Of a stretch of 64,000 nucleotides of DNA, positions 27,112 to 35,853 are shown piece after piece. The translations under genes and the position numbers were made by a program. The notes under the pieces are model-generated. The model saw nothing but the letters and a program-made list of their open reading frames with translations, ran no database searches and had not been told where the DNA came from. Source of the DNA: Melastoma dodecandrum (taxonomy: Eukaryota > Streptophyta > Magnoliopsida > Myrtales > Melastomataceae); the NCBI GenBank assembly GCA_029817715.1, contig JARUPY010000091.1, positions 2,680,501-2,744,500 on the forward strand, given 5' to 3'. Position 1 is the stretch's first letter. Every line of letters begins with the position of its first letter.

Positions 27112-28209
27112 TTGATCGAGGTCGCGGTCGCCAAGCGGCTGCCGGGCTTCGATCTCGACGTTGCCTTCGCTGATTCCTCAGGCGCCACCGCCCTCTTCGG
27201 CCGTTCCGGTTCCGGCAAGAGCCTCACGCTCGGCCTCATCGCCGGTCTCGCCCGGCCCGATCGCGGACGCGTCGCGATCGACGGCGCGGCGCTCGTCGAC
27301 ATCTCGCGCCGTCTCTTCGTACCGATGCACAAGCGACGCGTCGGCCTCGTCTTCCAGGATTCGCATCTCTTCCCGCATCTATCGGTGCGGCAGAATCTGT
27401 TGTTCGGACGCTGGTTCGCGCCGCGCGCCGCCGCGGCCGCCTCGTTCGACGCGGTGGTCGAGACGCTCGGCATCGCCGCGCTGCTCGAGCGGCGTCCCGG
27501 CGCGCTGTCGGGCGGCGAGCGCCAGCGCGTCGCGATCGGCCGCGCCCTGCTCGCCGCGCCGCGCCTCCTCCTGCTCGACGAGCCCTTCGCGGCGCTCGAC
27601 CGTCAGCGCAAGCTCGAGATCCTGCCGCTGATCGAGCGCCTGCGCGCCGAGTTCGACATCCCGCTCGTCTACGTCTCGCACGCGATCGAGGAGGTCGTGC
27701 GGATCGCCAAGACCGTGGTGGTGCTCGACGCCGGCCGGGTCGTCGCTTCGGGCGCGCCAGAGGCGGTGCTCGGCGCGACGCGGGTCGCCGAGGATCGGCG
27801 CTTCGGCCGCGCCTCGATCCTCACCGCGCGGGTCGGCGCCTACGACGACGCCTTCGATCTCACGGCGCTCGCGCATTCCGCAGGCACCCTGTGGCTCGCC
27901 GGGCGCGCCGGCGAAGCGGGCAGCCCGATCCGCGTGCTCATCAAGGCGACCGACGTGTCGCTGGCGCCGTCCGATCCCGGCCCGCTGACCATTCGCAGCG
28001 CGCTCACGGGCCATATCGCGAGCGTCGTGGTCGACGGCCCGCTCGCCGCGGCGACGGTGGCGCTCGAAGGCGGCGAGTCGCTCGTCGCGCTGGTGACGCG
28101 TCGGGCGCTGCACGATCTCGGCCTCGTCGAGGGCGCGCCCGTCCGCGCGCTGGTGAAAACCGTGGCGCTCGACGAGGGGGCGGTCGGCCACGCGCTCGAC
28201 AGGGGCTGA
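27112..28209 (+). CDS. modC: molybdate-type ABC transporter ATP-binding protein, orphan
   Basis: 365-residue ATPase. Walker A GRSGSGKSLTLG, Q-loop VGLVFQDSHLFPHLSVRQN, signature LSGGERQRVAIGRALL, Walker B LLLLDEPFAALD, and H-loop VYVSHAIEE are all intact. A C-terminal Mop/TOBE oxyanion-binding domain (IRVLIKATDVSLA onward) identifies it as ModC rather than a general importer. The start is TTG with GGAG eight bases upstream. Neither modA nor modB is adjacent; a ModA-like protein is encoded 8 kb away in another operon. It would need a permease encoded outside the window. Confidence 0.88.
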   Translation: MIEVAVAKRLPGFDLDVAFADSSGATALFGRSGSGKSLTLGLIAGLARPDRGRVAIDGAALVDISRRLFVPMHKRRVGLVFQDSHLFPHLSVRQNLLFGRWFAPRAAAAASFDAVVETLGIAALLERRPGALSGGERQRVAIGRALLAAPRLLLLDEPFAALDRQRKLEILPLIERLRAEFDIPLVYVSHAIEEVVRIAKTVVVLDAGRVVASGAPEAVLGATRVAEDRRFGRASILTARVGAYDDAFDLTALAHSAGTLWLAGRAGEAGSPIRVLIKATDVSLAPSDPGPLTIRSALTGHIASVVVDGPLAAATVALEGGESLVALVTRRALHDLGLVEGAPVRALVKTVALDEGAVGHALDRG

Positions 28210-28237
28210 GCGCCACGATTGCTTCTGCGCAACGTCG

Positions 28238-29119
28238 CTACCGTTGGCAGACGGGGCAGAAGAACGTCGAGCGCCCGGACTGCACGATGCGCTCGACGAC
28301 ACCGTTGCACTTGAGGTTCGGGCACGGATCGCCCGGCCGGTCGTAGACGCGGAACGCGTGCTGGAAATAGCCGAGGCTGCCGTCGGTGAGGCGGTGGTCG
28401 CGCAACGTGGAGCCGCCGGCCTCGACCGCCTCCAGCAGCACCTCCTTGATCACCTTCGCGAGCTTGTCGGCGCGCGCCGTCGGCGTGCCGTCGCGCTTGA
28501 CCAGCGTGCCGGCGGCGCGCCGCGGCGACAGGCCGGCCCGATGCAGCGCCTCGCAGACGTAGATGTTGCCGAGCCCGGCGATCAGCGTCTGGTCGAGGAG
28601 GGCCGCCTTGAGCGGTGTCCTGCGGCCGGCGAGACGGGCCGCCAGCGCGGCGCCGTCGAGCTCGTCGCTCAGCGGCTCGAGGCCGAGCGAGGCGAACAGC
28701 GGATGCGCCGCGATGTCGGCCTCGGGCACCAGCAGCATGAAGCCGAAGCGGCGCGGGTCGTTGTAGACGATGCGCGCGCCGTTCGAGAGCGACAGCACGA
28801 CATGGTCGTGCGTCTTCAGCGCCGAGCGGGGATGATGGAAGGCCCCCGGCGTGACCAGCTGGTCGTCCGCCTCGATGCGGAACGAGCCGGACATGCCGAG
28901 ATGCATGACGAAGATCGTGCTGTCGTCGAGACGCGCGTGCAGATACTTGGCCCGGCGCGCCAGCGCTTCGACGCGGCGGCCCGTCAGGCGCGACGCGAAG
29001 CGCGGCGGGAAGGGGAAGCGGAGATCGGGCCGGCGCTGATCGACCATCGCGATCGTCGCGCCGACGAAGGCAGGTGCGAGACCGCGTCGCACGGTCTCGA
29101 CCTCGGGAAGCTCGGGCAA
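28238..29119 (-). CDS. mutM: formamidopyrimidine-DNA glycosylase
   Basis: 293-residue base-excision repair glycosylase/AP lyase removing 8-oxoguanine and FaPy lesions. The protein begins [14 protein letters not shown], with the catalytic Pro2 and Glu3. HLGMSGSF and the helix-two-turn-helix [18 protein letters not shown] are present. The zinc finger ends [18 protein letters not shown]...C, with four Cys. Length is typical. In many alphaproteobacteria it is divergent from ubiE; here a CHRD-domain gene lies between. Confidence 0.96.
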   Translation of the reverse strand: MPELPEVETVRRGLAPAFVGATIAMVDQRRPDLRFPFPPRFASRLTGRRVEALARRAKYLHARLDDSTIFVMHLGMSGSFRIEADDQLVTPGAFHHPRSALKTHDHVVLSLSNGARIVYNDPRRFGFMLLVPEADIAAHPLFASLGLEPLSDELDGAALAARLAGRRTPLKAALLDQTLIAGLGNIYVCEALHRAGLSPRRAAGTLVKRDGTPTARADKLAKVIKEVLLEAVEAGGSTLRDHRLTDGSLGYFQHAFRVYDRPGDPCPNLKCNGVVERIVQSGRSTFFCPVCQR

Positions 29120-29179
29120 GGCTGACCCCAGGTGTTGCGGTCAGCGGCATATGGCACCTGCCCGATGTTGTTGCAGCCC

Positions 29180-29626
29180 TTACTTGACGGTCAGGATCTG
29201 CCCGCGCAGCTCGCCCTTCGGGTTCGCCTTGGTGTGCACGTTGAAGTAGGTCATCCCGTCGGTGAGGTTCTTCGCCTGCGCGTCGGTCAGCGTGTAGTCG
29301 CCCTTGATCGGGCTTTCGACGGGGCCGGCGATCGGGATCTCGACGCCGGCCGACTTGCCCGTCGGCGCCGGCGCGTGCAGATGCGCCATCGTCGCCGGCC
29401 CGGTCAGGCCGCTGTAGGTGGCGGTGAATTCGAGCTTCTTGGTCGCCGGGTCGTAGGTTCCCGTGAGCTCGCCCTTGCCGTGCGCGTTGGCCGACGGCGG
29501 CGGCACCTCGGCCGAGGGCGTCAGGCTGGCGGAGACCTTCTCTTCGGCAGCCGAGCTCGGCCCGGTCGCGGCGACGCCGAGGGCCAGCGCGCCGATTGCG
29601 GCAAGGGTGATGGTCTTGACGGACAT
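29180..29626 (-). CDS. secreted CHRD-domain protein
   Basis: 148 residues: a signal peptide (TITLAAIGALALGVAATGPSSA) then one CHRD domain, a beta fold first described in chordin. Landmarks are LTPSAEVPPPSANAHGKGEL, ATMAHLHAPAPTGKSAG, and the closing YFNVHTKANPKGELRGQI with conserved His and Gly residues. Bacterial members are mostly uncharacterised periplasmic or secreted proteins. It sits upstream of mutM in the same direction, about 60 bases away, and was probably inserted between mutM and ubiE. Confidence 0.85.
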   Translation of the reverse strand: MSVKTITLAAIGALALGVAATGPSSAAEEKVSASLTPSAEVPPPSANAHGKGELTGTYDPATKKLEFTATYSGLTGPATMAHLHAPAPTGKSAGVEIPIAGPVESPIKGDYTLTDAQAKNLTDGMTYFNVHTKANPKGELRGQILTVK

Positions 29627-29797
29627 GGAACTCGCTTTCGGTCGTTGAAGATCGGGCGCCACCTGGCGCCAGCCGGTTAACCGCCGGGACGACGGCTTCG
29701 TTCGATCACGAGGCCGGATCAGCCGCGGCCTTTCGACCGCGCCGCCGCATAGCCACGGGACAGGACGCCCGCTATAGAGGCCCGCGGAGACCCGCGC

Positions 29798-30640
29798 ATG
29801 ACCCGCCCGACCCGATACGACGCGCCCCGACACGACGCGGCTGACTTCGACGCGCCCGATCTCGACGCGGCGAACGCGATTCCGCCGGACGCCGACGAGA
29901 CGACGCATTTCGGCTACGAGGACGTCAGGCTCGGCGAGAAGCAGGCGCGCGTCGACGACGTGTTCCACAAGGTGGCGCAGCGCTACGACCTGATGAACGA
30001 CCTGATGTCCGGCGGCCTGCACCGGCTGTGGAAGGACCGGCTCGTCGCCATGGTCAACCCGCCGAAGCGGCTCGGCTACGACCATCTCGACGTCGCCGGC
30101 GGGACCGGCGACGTGGCCTTCCGCATCGCCCGCGCCGGCGGCCGGCGGACGCATGTCAGCGTGCTCGACATCAACGCCGACATGCTGCAGGTCGGCCGCG
30201 AGCGCGCCGCCAAGGCGCGGCTCACCGACCGCGTCGAGTTCGTCGAGGCCAACGCCGAGCACCTGCCGTTCGAGGCGTCGCGCTTCGACGGCTACACGGT
30301 CGCCTTCGGCATCCGCAACGTGCCGCGCATCGATGTCGCGCTGGCCGAGGCCTATCGCGTGCTGCGCCGCGGCGGCCATTTCCTGTGCCTCGAATTCTCG
30401 CCCGACGTGCTGCCGCTGCTCGACCGCGTCTACGAGACCTATTCGTTCAAGGTCATCCCGTGGCTCGGCGAGAAGGTGACGGGCGACGGCGAGTCCTACC
30501 GCTATCTCGTCGAGTCGATCCGCCGCTTCCCCGGCGCCGCCGCCTTCGAGGGCCGGCTGCGCGCCGCCGGCTTCCGGCAGACGCAGGTCGTGCCGCTGTC
30601 GGGCGGCATCGTCGCCATCCACTCGGGCTGGAAGCTGTGA
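29798..30640 (+). CDS. ubiE: ubiquinone/menaquinone methyltransferase UbiE
   Basis: 280-residue SAM-dependent C-methyltransferase of quinone synthesis. An Asp/Ala-rich N-terminal extension of about 40 residues precedes the core. [20 protein letters not shown] is the UbiE signature; [15 protein letters not shown] binds [23 protein letters not shown] and [12 protein letters not shown] follow. It ends at GWKL. A CGGAGA ribosome-binding site precedes the ATG. ubiB starts 13 bases later, the conserved ubiE-ubiB pair. Confidence 0.96.
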   Translation: MTRPTRYDAPRHDAADFDAPDLDAANAIPPDADETTHFGYEDVRLGEKQARVDDVFHKVAQRYDLMNDLMSGGLHRLWKDRLVAMVNPPKRLGYDHLDVAGGTGDVAFRIARAGGRRTHVSVLDINADMLQVGRERAAKARLTDRVEFVEANAEHLPFEASRFDGYTVAFGIRNVPRIDVALAEAYRVLRRGGHFLCLEFSPDVLPLLDRVYETYSFKVIPWLGEKVTGDGESYRYLVESIRRFPGAAAFEGRLRAAGFRQTQVVPLSGGIVAIHSGWKL

Positions 30641-30653
30641 GCAAGGCCCGGGC

Positions 30654-32225
30654 GTGATCACCCGCCTCGGGGCTTTTTTCCGGCTGGCGCGCGCCGTCTT
30701 CGTGCTGGCCCGCGCCGGCGTCTTCAACGATGTCGACACGACGCTGCTGCCGCCCTCCGCCAAGCTGCCGCTGGCGCTGGCGCGGCTGATCGGCCGCAAG
30801 TCGCAGGAGCCCTCGCTCGCCGCCCTGCCGGCCGCGATCTCGAAGCTCGGCCCGTCCTACGTGAAGCTCGGCCAGTTCCTGGCGACGCGGCCCGACGTCG
30901 TCGGGCCCAACGTCGTCAAGGCGCTGGAGCGGCTGCAGGACAGCATGGACCCGTTCCCGCGCGAGCAGGCGGTGCGGCAGATCGAGCAGGCCTTCGGCTG
31001 CAGGCTCGACGACCTCTTCGTGTCGCTCAGCGAGCCCGTCGCCGCCGCCTCCATCGCGCAGGTGCACCGCGGCCGCGTCCGCGACGCGCTCGGCGAGCGC
31101 GACGTGGCGATCAAGGTGCGACGCCCCGGCGTCGAGCGGCTGATGAAGCGCGACCTCGCCGACATGAAGGCCGCCGCCGCCTTCATCGAGCGCAAGTTCC
31201 CCGACAGCCAGCGCCTGCGCCCGTCGGGCGTCGTCGACACGCTCGCCCGCTCGCTCAAGATGGAGACAGACTTCCGGCTGGAGGCCGCCGCCGCCTCCGA
31301 GTTCGCGGAGAACGTGGCCGGCGAGACCGACTTCCGCGTGCCGAAGATCGATTGGGACCGAACCGCCGCCGAGGTGCTGACGCTCGAATGGATCGACGGC
31401 ACCAAGCTCAACGACACGGTCGGGCTGGCGCAGCAGGGCTTCGTGCTGCCGAAGCTCGGCGCCATCGTCATCCAGAGCTTCCTGCGCCACTCGATGCGCG
31501 ACGGCCTGTTTCACGCCGACATGCATCAGGGCAACCTGTTCGTCGATCGCGAGGGGCGCCTCGTCGCGGTCGATTTCGGGATCATGGGCCGCCTCGGCCT
31601 CAAGGAGCGGCGTTTCCTCGCCGAGATCCTCTACGGCTTCATCACGCGCGACTATCAGCGCGTCGCGGAGGTGCATTTCGAGGCGGGCTACGTGCCGCAC
31701 GTGCACCGCGTCGAGGATTTCGCGCAGGCGATCCGCGCCATCGGCGAGCCGATCCACTCGCGCACCGCCGACCAGATCTCGATGGCGCGCCTGCTGACGC
31801 TGCTGTTCGAGATCACCGGCCTCTTCGACATGAAGGCGCGCACCGAGCTGGTGCTGCTGCAGAAGACCATGGTCGTGGTGGAAGGCGTGGCGCGCACGCT
31901 CGACCCGCAGCTCGACATGTGGACGACGGCCGAGCCGGTGGTGCGCGCCTGGATCGAGGAGAACCTCGGCCCGGTCGGCAAGCTGCAGGACGCCGGCCGC
32001 GGCGCGCAGGAACTCGTCAAGCTCGCCGGCGGCCTGCCGATGGCGCTGTCGCGGGCCGGCCGGACGCTCGAGATGCTCGAGGACATGGCCGACAACGGCT
32101 TCGAGTTCTCGCAGAACGCGCTCGACCAGTTCGGCAAGATGCAGAAGGACGCGCAGAAGGCCGGCCACTACGCCCTGTGGGCGATCGTCGTCGTGGCGGC
32201 GTACTGGATGTTCTGGCGGCACTGA
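30654..32225 (+). CDS. ubiB: ubiquinone biosynthesis kinase-like protein UbiB
   Basis: 523-residue atypical protein-kinase-like (ABC1/ADCK) ATPase needed for ubiquinone synthesis. GTG start. The KxGQ motif reads SYVKLGQFLATRPDVVGP; AAASIAQVHRG is the Ala-rich nucleotide loop; the catalytic region has HADMHQGNLFVDREGRLVAV then DFGIMGRL. The C-terminus ends in a single membrane segment (ALWAIVVVAAYWMFW). It follows ubiE closely and is probably co-transcribed with it. Confidence 0.95.
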   Translation: MITRLGAFFRLARAVFVLARAGVFNDVDTTLLPPSAKLPLALARLIGRKSQEPSLAALPAAISKLGPSYVKLGQFLATRPDVVGPNVVKALERLQDSMDPFPREQAVRQIEQAFGCRLDDLFVSLSEPVAAASIAQVHRGRVRDALGERDVAIKVRRPGVERLMKRDLADMKAAAAFIERKFPDSQRLRPSGVVDTLARSLKMETDFRLEAAAASEFAENVAGETDFRVPKIDWDRTAAEVLTLEWIDGTKLNDTVGLAQQGFVLPKLGAIVIQSFLRHSMRDGLFHADMHQGNLFVDREGRLVAVDFGIMGRLGLKERRFLAEILYGFITRDYQRVAEVHFEAGYVPHVHRVEDFAQAIRAIGEPIHSRTADQISMARLLTLLFEITGLFDMKARTELVLLQKTMVVVEGVARTLDPQLDMWTTAEPVVRAWIEENLGPVGKLQDAGRGAQELVKLAGGLPMALSRAGRTLEMLEDMADNGFEFSQNALDQFGKMQKDAQKAGHYALWAIVVVAAYWMFWRH

Positions 32226-32309
32226 GGGCTGGCCGAGACCTGCACATCGCGGCGACGAACGAACCGCAGCCGGGATGACGGCAGCGGAGGCGAGCGCTAA
32301 ACCCCGCCG

Positions 32310-34124
32310 ATGGCTCCGCCCCTTCTCACGCTCCAAAACATCCACCTCACGCTCGGTGGCGGCGGACGGCCGCTGCTCGAGGGCGCGGGCCTCTCCGTCG
32401 AGCGCGGCGAGCGGCTGTGCCTCGTCGGCCGCAACGGCTCCGGCAAGTCGACGCTGCTCAAGGTGGCCGCCGGCATGATCGACGTCGACTCGGGCGTCCG
32501 CTTCCTGCAGCCGGGCACCTCGGTCCGCTACCTCGCGCAGGAGCCCGATTTCTCCGGCTTCGCGACGGCCCGCGCCTATGCCGAGAGCGACCTCGGCCCG
32601 CTCGACGACCCCTATCGCGTCACCGCGATGCTCGAGGGCCTCGGCCTCACCGGCGAGGAGGATCCGAAGACCCTGTCCGGCGGCGAGGCGCGCCGCGCGG
32701 CGATCGTCCGCGCGCTGGCGTCCGATCCCGACATCCTGCTCCTCGACGAGCCGACCAACCATCTCGACCTGCCGGCGATCGAATGGCTCGAGGCGGAGCT
32801 GAAGAGCTCGCGCGCGGCGCTCGTTCTGATCAGCCACGATCGGCGCTTCCTCGCCAATCTCTCGCGCACGACGGTGTGGATCGACCGCGGGGTCACCCGC
32901 ACCCTCGGCAAGGGGTTTTCCGAATTCGAGGCGTGGCGCGACGCGCTGCTCGAGGAGGAGGAACTCCAGCAGCACAAGCTCGAGCGCAAGATCGCCGACG
33001 AGGAGCACTGGCTGCGCTACGGCGTCACCGCGCGGCGCAAGCGCAACGTCAAGCGCCTCGCCGGCCTGCAGGGGCTGCGCAAGTCGCACCGCGAGCACCG
33101 CCGCGTCGAGGGCAACGTCAAGCTGGAGGCGAGCGAGGGCGCGGTCTCCGGCAAGCTCGTCGTCGAGGCGAAGCACGTCGCCAAGGCCTACGACCACCGC
33201 CCCATCGTCAAGGATTTCTCGACCCGCGTCCTGCGCGGCGACCGGCTCGGCCTCGTCGGCGCCAACGGCGCCGGCAAGACGACGCTGATCTCGCTGCTGA
33301 CCGGCACGCTCGCGCCCGATTCCGGCACGGTGAAACTCGGGGCCAATCTCGAGATGGCGACGCTCGACCAGAAGCGCGCCTCGCTCGATCCCGCGACGAC
33401 GCTGAAGGACGCCCTGACCGGCGGCGGCAGCGAGTTCGTCGAGGTGGCGGGCAGCCGCAAGCACGTCATGGGCTACATGAAGGACTTCCTGTTCGGCCCC
33501 GAGCAGGCGCGCACGCCGATCGGTCGCCTGTCGGGCGGCGAGCGCGGGCGGCTGATGCTCGCACGGGCGCTGGCGCAGCCGTCGAACCTGCTGGTGCTCG
33601 ACGAGCCCACCAACGACCTCGACCTCGAGACGCTCGACCTGCTGCAGGAGCTGCTCGCCGACTATCCCGGCACGCTGCTGCTGGTGAGCCACGATCGCGA
33701 TTTTCTGGATCGGGTGGCGACGAGCGTCGTGGTCGCCGAAGGCGACGGCGCCTGGCAGGAATATGCCGGCGGCTACACCGACATGGTCGCGCAGCGCGGG
33801 GCCGGTGTCTCCGGCCGCGTCGCCGCGAAACGCGAGGCGTCGCCGAAATCCGCCGGTGAAAAGATGGCGGCGCGGGCGCCGACGCGCGAAAAAATGTCGT
33901 TCAAGGAGAAGCACGCGCTGGCGACGCTGCCGAAGACCATCGCCGCGCTCGACGCGCAGAAGACGAAGCTGCGCCTCACGCTGGACGATCCGGCCTTCTA
34001 CGCGCGCGACCCTGCCGGCTTCGCCAAGCAGTCGCAGGCCTTCGCCAAGATCGAAGCCGACATCGCCGCCGCCGAGGACGAGTGGCTCGCCCTCGAGATG
34101 CGGCGGGAGGCGGTCGAAGGCTAG
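32310..34124 (+). CDS. ABC-F family ATPase (Uup-like)
   Basis: 604 residues with two ABC domains and no membrane segments, the ABC-F arrangement that acts on ribosomes or DNA intermediates. Domain 1: GRNGSGKSTLLK, LSGGEARRAAIVRALAS, LLLDEPTNHLDL. Linker: KLERKIADEEHWLRYG and Arg/Lys-rich helices. Domain 2: GANGAGKTTLISLLTG, LSGGERGRLMLARALAQ, LVLDEPTNDLDLETLD. A C-terminal coiled region of about 80 residues (FKEKHALATLPKTIAALDAQ) fits the Uup subgroup. Its TAG stop shares the palindrome CTAG with the convergent small gene. Confidence 0.92.
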   Translation: MAPPLLTLQNIHLTLGGGGRPLLEGAGLSVERGERLCLVGRNGSGKSTLLKVAAGMIDVDSGVRFLQPGTSVRYLAQEPDFSGFATARAYAESDLGPLDDPYRVTAMLEGLGLTGEEDPKTLSGGEARRAAIVRALASDPDILLLDEPTNHLDLPAIEWLEAELKSSRAALVLISHDRRFLANLSRTTVWIDRGVTRTLGKGFSEFEAWRDALLEEEELQQHKLERKIADEEHWLRYGVTARRKRNVKRLAGLQGLRKSHREHRRVEGNVKLEASEGAVSGKLVVEAKHVAKAYDHRPIVKDFSTRVLRGDRLGLVGANGAGKTTLISLLTGTLAPDSGTVKLGANLEMATLDQKRASLDPATTLKDALTGGGSEFVEVAGSRKHVMGYMKDFLFGPEQARTPIGRLSGGERGRLMLARALAQPSNLLVLDEPTNDLDLETLDLLQELLADYPGTLLLVSHDRDFLDRVATSVVVAEGDGAWQEYAGGYTDMVAQRGAGVSGRVAAKREASPKSAGEKMAARAPTREKMSFKEKHALATLPKTIAALDAQKTKLRLTLDDPAFYARDPAGFAKQSQAFAKIEADIAAAEDEWLALEMRREAVEG

Positions 34125-34381
34125 TTCGCGTCGCGGCAGAAGAGCTCCTGGATTCGCGCGGTATCGCAGGGAGAGGTGAAGCCGATGCTGAAGCGATACT
34201 TGTCGTTGATGCCGTCGGCCCAATCGACGCTGGCGCTCCGGCCGGTCTGCACGTCGATGCCCTTGGCGAACGCATGCGGGGTGATGGTCGTGCCGTCGTC
34301 CGTGCCGGGCGCGGCGGCAGCGCTCAGCACGCCGGTCAGAAGCGCGGCGCTCGCCACGACGATGGTCCCGAGAATGCGCAT
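34121..34381 (-). CDS. small secreted hypothetical protein
   Basis: 86 residues: a signal peptide (MRILGTIVVASAALLTGVLSAAAA), then a short mature part with two Cys (FTSPCDTARIQELFCRDAN) that could form a disulfide in the periplasm. The ribosome-binding site GGAGGG lies eight bases upstream of the ATG and is strong. Its stop and that of the ABC-F gene use the same CTAG on opposite strands. No family recognised. Confidence 0.68.
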   Translation of the reverse strand: MRILGTIVVASAALLTGVLSAAAAPGTDDGTTITPHAFAKGIDVQTGRSASVDWADGINDKYRFSIGFTSPCDTARIQELFCRDAN

Positions 34382-34447
34382 GATAAATCCCTCCTCTACA
34401 ATCCCCGATCGTCAACGCGCGAGCAGGCAAATCGATCCACGGCAAAG

Positions 34448-34666
34448 CTAGCGGAGCGCGATCTTGCGCGGCGTGACTTCCACCGCGCCGGGACGGCGGC
34501 AGGACTCGCTGCGCGCATAGTGCAGCGCGGCCTCCTGCGAGACGAAGATGCCGCCGCCGAGACCGTGCGTCTCGACCGCCAGCCAGTGCCCGGCGCCGTC
34601 GGGCCCGACGACGAAGCTCGGCTCCGGTCGCGGCGCCGGAAGGGGTTCGATGGACGGAGGGTACAT
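34448..34666 (-). CDS. small hypothetical protein
   Basis: 72 residues: a Pro-rich N-terminus (MYPPSIEPLPAPRPEP), then a compact motif FVVGPDGAGHWLAVETHGL and GGGIFVSQEAALHYARSES ending in a basic tail. This pattern (residue GHW, then GGxFxxxxAAxxYA) resembles a class of short proteins I associate with Rhizobiales, of unknown function. No signal peptide or membrane helix; no strong ribosome-binding site. Confidence 0.55.
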   Translation of the reverse strand: MYPPSIEPLPAPRPEPSFVVGPDGAGHWLAVETHGLGGGIFVSQEAALHYARSESCRRPGAVEVTPRKIALR

Positions 34667-34808
34667 GTCAGGTCGCTCGCTCGACGCCTCGGGGGCGCCG
34701 CGAGATCAGCTACGATGCGCCGCATAGGGGTTCGAGGCGGCAAGGCCGGTCGGCGTATAGGAAAGTCGTGCGACTTCGGCCTAGGATCGGACCGTCCGGA
34801 GCCAACCC

Positions 34809-34985
34809 ATGTCCAGCGGCCTCTTCCTGCTCGCGCATCTCGTCATCGTCCTCACCGTGCTCGCCGCGCTCGTGTTCGAGGAGCGCCGCGGCCGCCGCAC
34901 CTGGACGTCGTGGCATCGCGGCGTCCGAACGCGCCACCTGACGAGCGACGAGATGTTGCGGCGCCTGCGCAAGGCGCGCCGCTGA
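34809..34985 (+). CDS. small single-pass membrane protein
   Basis: 58-residue frame with GGAG eight bases upstream of the ATG. One hydrophobic segment (LFLLAHLVIVLTVLAALVF, residues 5-23) is followed by a strongly basic tail ending in MLRRLRKARR. The tail would face the cytoplasm by the positive-inside rule. It lies between a minus-strand gene and the thiosulfate locus. Coding status rests on the ribosome-binding site and clean membrane pattern; no family recognised. Confidence 0.42.
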   Translation: MSSGLFLLAHLVIVLTVLAALVFEERRGRRTWTSWHRGVRTRHLTSDEMLRRLRKARR

Positions 34986-35058
34986 GCTTTCCGCCGAGGC
35001 CGCGCTATATGGCGTGTGGCGCGCCGGACGCGACGTGCCGAAGAGCAAGGAGGACGCC

Positions 35059-35853
35059 GTGCCCGAGGACATCACGGGACGCCGCGAGGCCTTGCAGGCG
35101 CTCGGCGGCGGCCTGGCCGCGGCGAGCCTCGCGCTCGGCCCGCGTGCTGCCGAGGCGGCCCCCGCGTCGCCGTCGCTCCTGGCGCCCGGCGCGGCGAGCC
35201 TGAAGGCACTCACCGAGCGTCTCGCCGCGGCCCCGCGCCGGCGCGACTTCAAGAGCGTGCCGATGATCCTCGACGATCCCGCGCAATGGGACGATGCGGC
35301 GCTGCGCGAGCTGATGGCCTACCGGCACGGGCCGAAGCAGGTGTGGGACAATTCGCAGATCGACGGCGCCTGGCTCGGCGTCATGCGCAATTCGCTGAAC
35401 GCGCAGATCTGGTCGTTCAAGCATCCGGAGTTCCTGGTCGTCTCGGCGACGCACGGCTCGGCCAATCTCGCGCTCTACGACGAGGCGACCTGGGACAAGT
35501 ACCAGCTGACGAAGCTCGCCGGCGACAAGTTCAGGACCAACACGCTGATCGTCGAGAAGCCCGCCGGCGGCGCGGACCCGGCGAACTACGAGGACCCGAA
35601 GGGCGCCTTCTCGCCGGCCGCCACCTCGATCCCGGAGCTGATGCGCCGCGGCGTCGTCTTCCTTTCCTGCCACAACGCGATCTGGGAGCAGGCCGCCAAG
35701 CTCGGCGATCTCGGGCTCAACCCGGACAGGCTGGCGATCGACGCGCTGGCGGCGGACCTCACGAACCACCTCATCCCCGGCGTCATCCTCACGCCCGGCG
35801 CCGTCGCGACGATCCCGGAGCTGCAGGCGGTCGGCTTCCACTACGCGAAATGA
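35059..35853 (+). CDS. Tat-exported DsrE-like protein
   Basis: 264 residues. The GTG at 35059 is chosen because AGGAGG lies six bases before it; a GTG 15 codons upstream adds non-signal sequence. The N-terminus is a twin-arginine leader (TGRREALQALGGGLAAASLA). The C-terminal half resembles DsrE-fold proteins of the COG1416 type: GVVFLSCHNAIWEQ with a single conserved Cys, then LIPGVILTPGAVATIPELQ and GFHYAK. DsrE-fold proteins handle sulfur. It overlaps the following binding-protein gene by four bases and precedes a thiosulfate-dehydrogenase-like cytochrome, so a periplasmic sulfur role is plausible. Confidence 0.68.
   Translation: MPEDITGRREALQALGGGLAAASLALGPRAAEAAPASPSLLAPGAASLKALTERLAAAPRRRDFKSVPMILDDPAQWDDAALRELMAYRHGPKQVWDNSQIDGAWLGVMRNSLNAQIWSFKHPEFLVVSATHGSANLALYDEATWDKYQLTKLAGDKFRTNTLIVEKPAGGADPANYEDPKGAFSPAATSIPELMRRGVVFLSCHNAIWEQAAKLGDLGLNPDRLAIDALAADLTNHLIPGVILTPGAVATIPELQAVGFHYAK

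Noticed and set aside
30453..34445. 1330-codon minus-strand frame opposite ubiB and the ABC-F gene
   Set aside because: It is antisense to two clear genes, has Arg/Ala/Glu/His-rich low-complexity translation and no domain. GC-rich codon usage opens such frames.
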